From a virus, in IMG/VR virus record IMGVR_UViG_3300017782_000054, positions 1 to 40,846 of that record: DNA of 40,846 nucleotides; one strand, written 5' to 3'. This document shows, piece by piece, positions 39,050 through 40,846 of this stretch (within the stretch, counting starts at the first letter, position 1; each line of letters begins with the position of its first letter). The position numbers and the translations under genes are program-made. The notes under the pieces were generated by a model. The model worked only from the letters and a program-made list of their open reading frames with translations. It ran no database searches and was not told where the DNA came from.

Positions 39050-39300
39050 TATCCAGCAATTAAAGGCTCATTAGAGAAAGTCGTTGACATTACAACTCCC
39101 TGGCACTCGATCCAGCTAGCAGCTTCTTCGATCGTGTTATATGCACTTGACTCATCAGCGTCAAAAGACCCATCTGCCTTTTTGATCTCCCAAGATGCTC
39201 TAAAATCGCCTAGCATATCCTGGTCAATGAAGCACTCGTGCTCTGATACAACGTTAACCGCTTTAAAGAAACCTTCTGAAACTTTTTTGATCTGTAGCAT
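39049..39300 (-). CDS. 83-aa hypothetical protein, early-type
   Basis: MLQIKKVSEGFFKAVNVVSE, CFIDQDMLGDFRASWEIKKA, then SAYNTIEEAASWIECQGVVM: a small alpha/beta protein with the pattern of phage early genes. AGAGG precedes the ATG and the promoter at 39338-39366 belongs to it. Stop codon overlaps the 23-bp repeat. Function unknown. Confidence 0.6.
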   Translation of the reverse strand: MLQIKKVSEGFFKAVNVVSEHECFIDQDMLGDFRASWEIKKADGSFDADESSAYNTIEEAASWIECQGVVMSTTFSNEPLIAG

Positions 39301-39337
39301 TTTAGAACCTCTATCTGTTTTCTCATTCTATACATAT

Positions 39338-39366
39338 ATTGTATATTATTTCCGAGAAGAAATCAA
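39338..39366 (-). promoter_or_regulatory. Early-type promoter TTGATT-17-TACAAT
   Basis: -35 TTGATT (39361-39366), 17-nt spacer, -10 TACAAT (39338-39343). Upstream block GCACTTTTTTAG identical to that at 39035. Confidence 0.72.
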
Positions 39367-39380
39367 CTAAAAAAGTGCTC
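39358..39380. repeat. 23-bp exact direct repeat, copy 2
   Basis: Second copy of the block at 39027-39049, spanning the -35 and upstream region of the next promoter. Confidence 0.85.
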
Positions 39381-39595
39381 AAGAAAACCAATGAATACAA
39401 TAGGTTATCATTTTTCTGATATTTTTTGGGAGAATTGTTTGTTACTTAGTGTATTACTTCGTGCTATCCAGCAGTAGCAAATTAAGGTCCACTTGTCTCT
39501 GAATGTTTCTCCTTAGGCATTCTATGGTATCTCCTATATTCTCTAATGTAATCCATACCTTTACCACTCACAGACCTATGTTTATTAATGCATTT
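39381..39595. other. Mostly non-coding gap with a weak small frame
   Basis: Only a 24-codon minus-strand frame (39482-39556; MDYIREYRRYHRMPKEKHSE...) is open, extendable to a GTG at 39571, with poor ribosome-site spacing. The basic, Tyr/Arg-rich product could be the remnant or C-terminal end of a DNA-binding protein. I see no other signal here. Confidence 0.35.
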
Positions 39596-39949
39596 TTATT
39601 CGTTATTAAAGCATTCTCTCTTAAACTTATCATTTAATCTACGGAACGCTTGAATAATACTATATCTCTCACTATTATCTTTACACTTATAGATCTCTGT
39701 AACACCTGATATCTTATCTTCTATCATAAGGTTCTTAGGGAACATTGCTTTAAATGCTTCTTCTGCTCCTCTACACTTATTGATATCATGATGATATGCT
39801 GCTGCGAGAACTCTGATATTGAAATGAGGATACTCTTCTTTGATATAATTAAGACGAATCATAGCATCGTTCTTGCCTGTATGACCCATCTTCTGGAATA
39901 TATCGTTATTCTTTGTATTAGTGAACTCTGCGAAATATACTTTAGGCAT
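39596..39949 (-). CDS. GIY-YIG-like (T5orf172/MUG113-type) nuclease-fold protein
   Basis: 117 aa from the ATG at 39949, chosen because AGGAG lies 8 nt upstream; a longer frame to 40057 would overlap the oxygenase gene. VYFAEFTNTKNND replaces GIY, FQKMGHTGKND replaces YIG, R48-like Arg follows in AMIRLNYIKEE, and E-E in CRGAEEAFKAMF matches the catalytic Glu region. The pattern fits the diverged GIY-YIG subfamily common in large phages. Catalysis uncertain since the tyrosines differ. Confidence 0.6.
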   Translation of the reverse strand: MPKVYFAEFTNTKNNDIFQKMGHTGKNDAMIRLNYIKEEYPHFNIRVLAAAYHHDINKCRGAEEAFKAMFPKNLMIEDKISGVTEIYKCKDNSERYSIIQAFRRLNDKFKRECFNNE

Positions 39950-39962
39950 ATCTTTCTCCTTA

Positions 39963-40640
39963 TTAAAATTGACCTGACTCATGATAAAAACTGATAAGAC
40001 TATAACGACTTCCTGTGCCTTCTCCCATGATAGTACCGTGAAATAGCTTGCCGTCATAAATCGCTACCGAGTTGAATAAACATGGAATAGTATGGTAATG
40101 CTTAAAGCCGTTTTCGTTCTTTGGATTTCTCCATTTGACGATATTGTTCTTGTTTAGCTTTTGATCGATTACCCCTTCATATTCTCTAGAACTATAATGA
40201 TCTTTGTAAGTAAATAATCCTGTTCCTTCTGTCCAATCACATAGCCAGAGATTAAAGACTAAGTCGTGATCAACATGAGGGTGCCAACTATTCTCCCATA
40301 CCATTGGATCTGGATCGACTACGTTAGAAGCTGTAATAAAGTTCTGAGCTTGTATCTCTCTCTTAATAATATATTTGGTAATGTGAGAGTAATAATGACA
40401 TAAAGGAAATAGATCCATAGGAGTAAAATGTTGTCTTCCTCCTGGCGTATAAACGTTATCAGGAGGTGTTACGACAGGCCATTTTTTAAGAACTTCTATT
40501 GCTTTATATGGATGTTTAAAGACGTTTTTGACAATATAATAGGAGATAGGACCAACAGTAACCTCGTCTAACTCTATCTTATCATTTGTTTGTAATGCTT
40601 CAAAAAGATCATTCCTAGAAATGATATTATCAAAACTCAT
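39963..40640 (-). CDS. 2OG-Fe(II) oxygenase-like protein (DUF6445 type)
   Basis: 225 aa. WHPHVDHD (H122-x-D124) with distal H201 (KLFHGTIMG) forms the Fe(II) triad, and R212 (GSRYSLISFYH) is the 2-oxoglutarate contact. LVFNLWLCDWTEGTGLFTYK and LFNSVAIYDGKLFHG are the expected strands of the jelly roll. Substrate unknown; phage members may modify DNA, proteins or small molecules. The ATG overlaps the upstream stop (ATGA). Such genes are frequent in marine T4-like phages. Confidence 0.78.
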   Translation of the reverse strand: MSFDNIISRNDLFEALQTNDKIELDEVTVGPISYYIVKNVFKHPYKAIEVLKKWPVVTPPDNVYTPGGRQHFTPMDLFPLCHYYSHITKYIIKREIQAQNFITASNVVDPDPMVWENSWHPHVDHDLVFNLWLCDWTEGTGLFTYKDHYSSREYEGVIDQKLNKNNIVKWRNPKNENGFKHYHTIPCLFNSVAIYDGKLFHGTIMGEGTGSRYSLISFYHESGQF

Positions 40641-40846
40641 AAATCAATCCAGCCGCCGTTTTCTAATCCAGGGGTGTTAATAGTATCTTGAAAAGCTTTG
40701 TATCGCTTTCCTGCGCCATACATATCAGATATTCTTCTCCATTCGAATGTCATAGATGGCGTTGTGAAATCATCTATATCATTGCGAATATAGAATGCAT
40801 TTACCCCTCTTGACTCTACAGTAACAAATCTATAATAAGGAGCTAA
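40637..40846 (-). CDS. C-terminal part of an unknown protein (gene continues past the right edge)
   Basis: The last 69 residues of a minus-strand gene: YYRFVTVESRGVNAFYIRND, DDFTTPSMTFEWRRISDMYG, FQDTINTPGLENGGWIDL. No start codon in the window. Its stop overlaps the oxygenase ATG, so they share an operon. Not recognised. Confidence 0.65.
   Translation of the reverse strand, partial: LAPYYRFVTVESRGVNAFYIRNDIDDFTTPSMTFEWRRISDMYGAGKRYKAFQDTINTPGLENGGWIDL

Noticed and set aside
39950-40057. N-terminal extension of the GIY-YIG-like protein
   Set aside because: It overlaps the oxygenase gene; ATG 39949 has a proper ribosome site and begins the conserved MPKVYFAEF.
1-40846. Integrase, attachment sites, insertion sequences or tRNA genes
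   Set aside because: None found; the window fits a lytic T4-like phage without visible mobile insertions.

Overview
This window reads as part of the genome of a T4-like contractile-tailed phage (myovirus), most like those of marine alphaproteobacteria or cyanobacteria. The evidence is a strongly AT-rich sequence, tightly packed genes with ATGA/TAATG overlaps, and recognisable T4 homologues: gp4, gp5, gp26, gp27, gp29, gp32, gp33, gp48, gp53, gp54-like and gp59. There are also T4-type late promoters (TATAAATA and close variants) and marine-phage accessory genes: LamG-rich fibres, a 2OG-Fe(II) oxygenase, a GIY-YIG-like protein and a ClpX-like ATPase. I saw no photosynthesis genes, tRNAs, integrase or CRISPR array. 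The host cannot be fixed from this window.

Layout. 1-3790 (+): the end of one tail fibre gene and a complete large fibre with many DSD tripeptides; both end in the same C-terminal module. 3787-5577 (-): lysis cassette (holin-like, coiled-coil membrane protein, two small Cys-pair proteins, T4-type lysozyme). 5607-12500 (-): baseplate and hub genes (gp48, gp53, gp27, gp5 without lysozyme domain, PAAR tip, a 747-aa protein with three similar domains). 12538-13083 (+): gp4-like head-completion nuclease. 13080-16956 (-): gp29 tape measure, a gp26 chaperone with a probable -1 frameshift into a gp51-position frame, gp54-like tube initiator and a 182-aa T4-like protein. 17000-21124 (+): two small genes, ClpX-like ATPase, RecB-type nuclease, a small gene, gp33, gp59 and gp32, closed by a bidirectional terminator. 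21171-31386 (-): four tandem LamG fibre paralogues. 31390-36467 (-): small membrane proteins, a four-TM protein, an MptE-like protein, a possible PD-(D/E)XK protein and a HAD nucleotidase. 36494-40846 (-): early-type region of small orphan genes, a sigma factor, a GIY-YIG-like protein and a 2OG oxygenase.

How it works together. Genes left of about 36.4 kb carry ATAAATA late promoters, often exactly 4 nt before an ATG that lacks a Shine-Dalgarno. Genes at about 36.5-39.4 kb carry near-identical sigma70-type promoters (AGTTGAT block, 17-nt spacer, TATAAT-like -10). A gp33-like coactivator and a phage sigma factor in the window could link the two phases.

Most unusual points: (1) a T TTT TTC slippery heptamer at the end of gp26, with a 9-bp long-range stem starting 7 nt downstream, predicting a lambda G/GT-style chaperone fusion upstream of the tape measure; (2) a non-coding locus at 37.8-38.16 kb with an outward promoter, alternating AT-rich iterons, five TGGCTCGT repeats and a 20-bp GC palindrome directly after the sigma stop codon; (3) the late-promoter/start-codon module; (4) the alternating, mosaic fibre array; (5) a ClpX lacking its adaptor domain and RKH loop.
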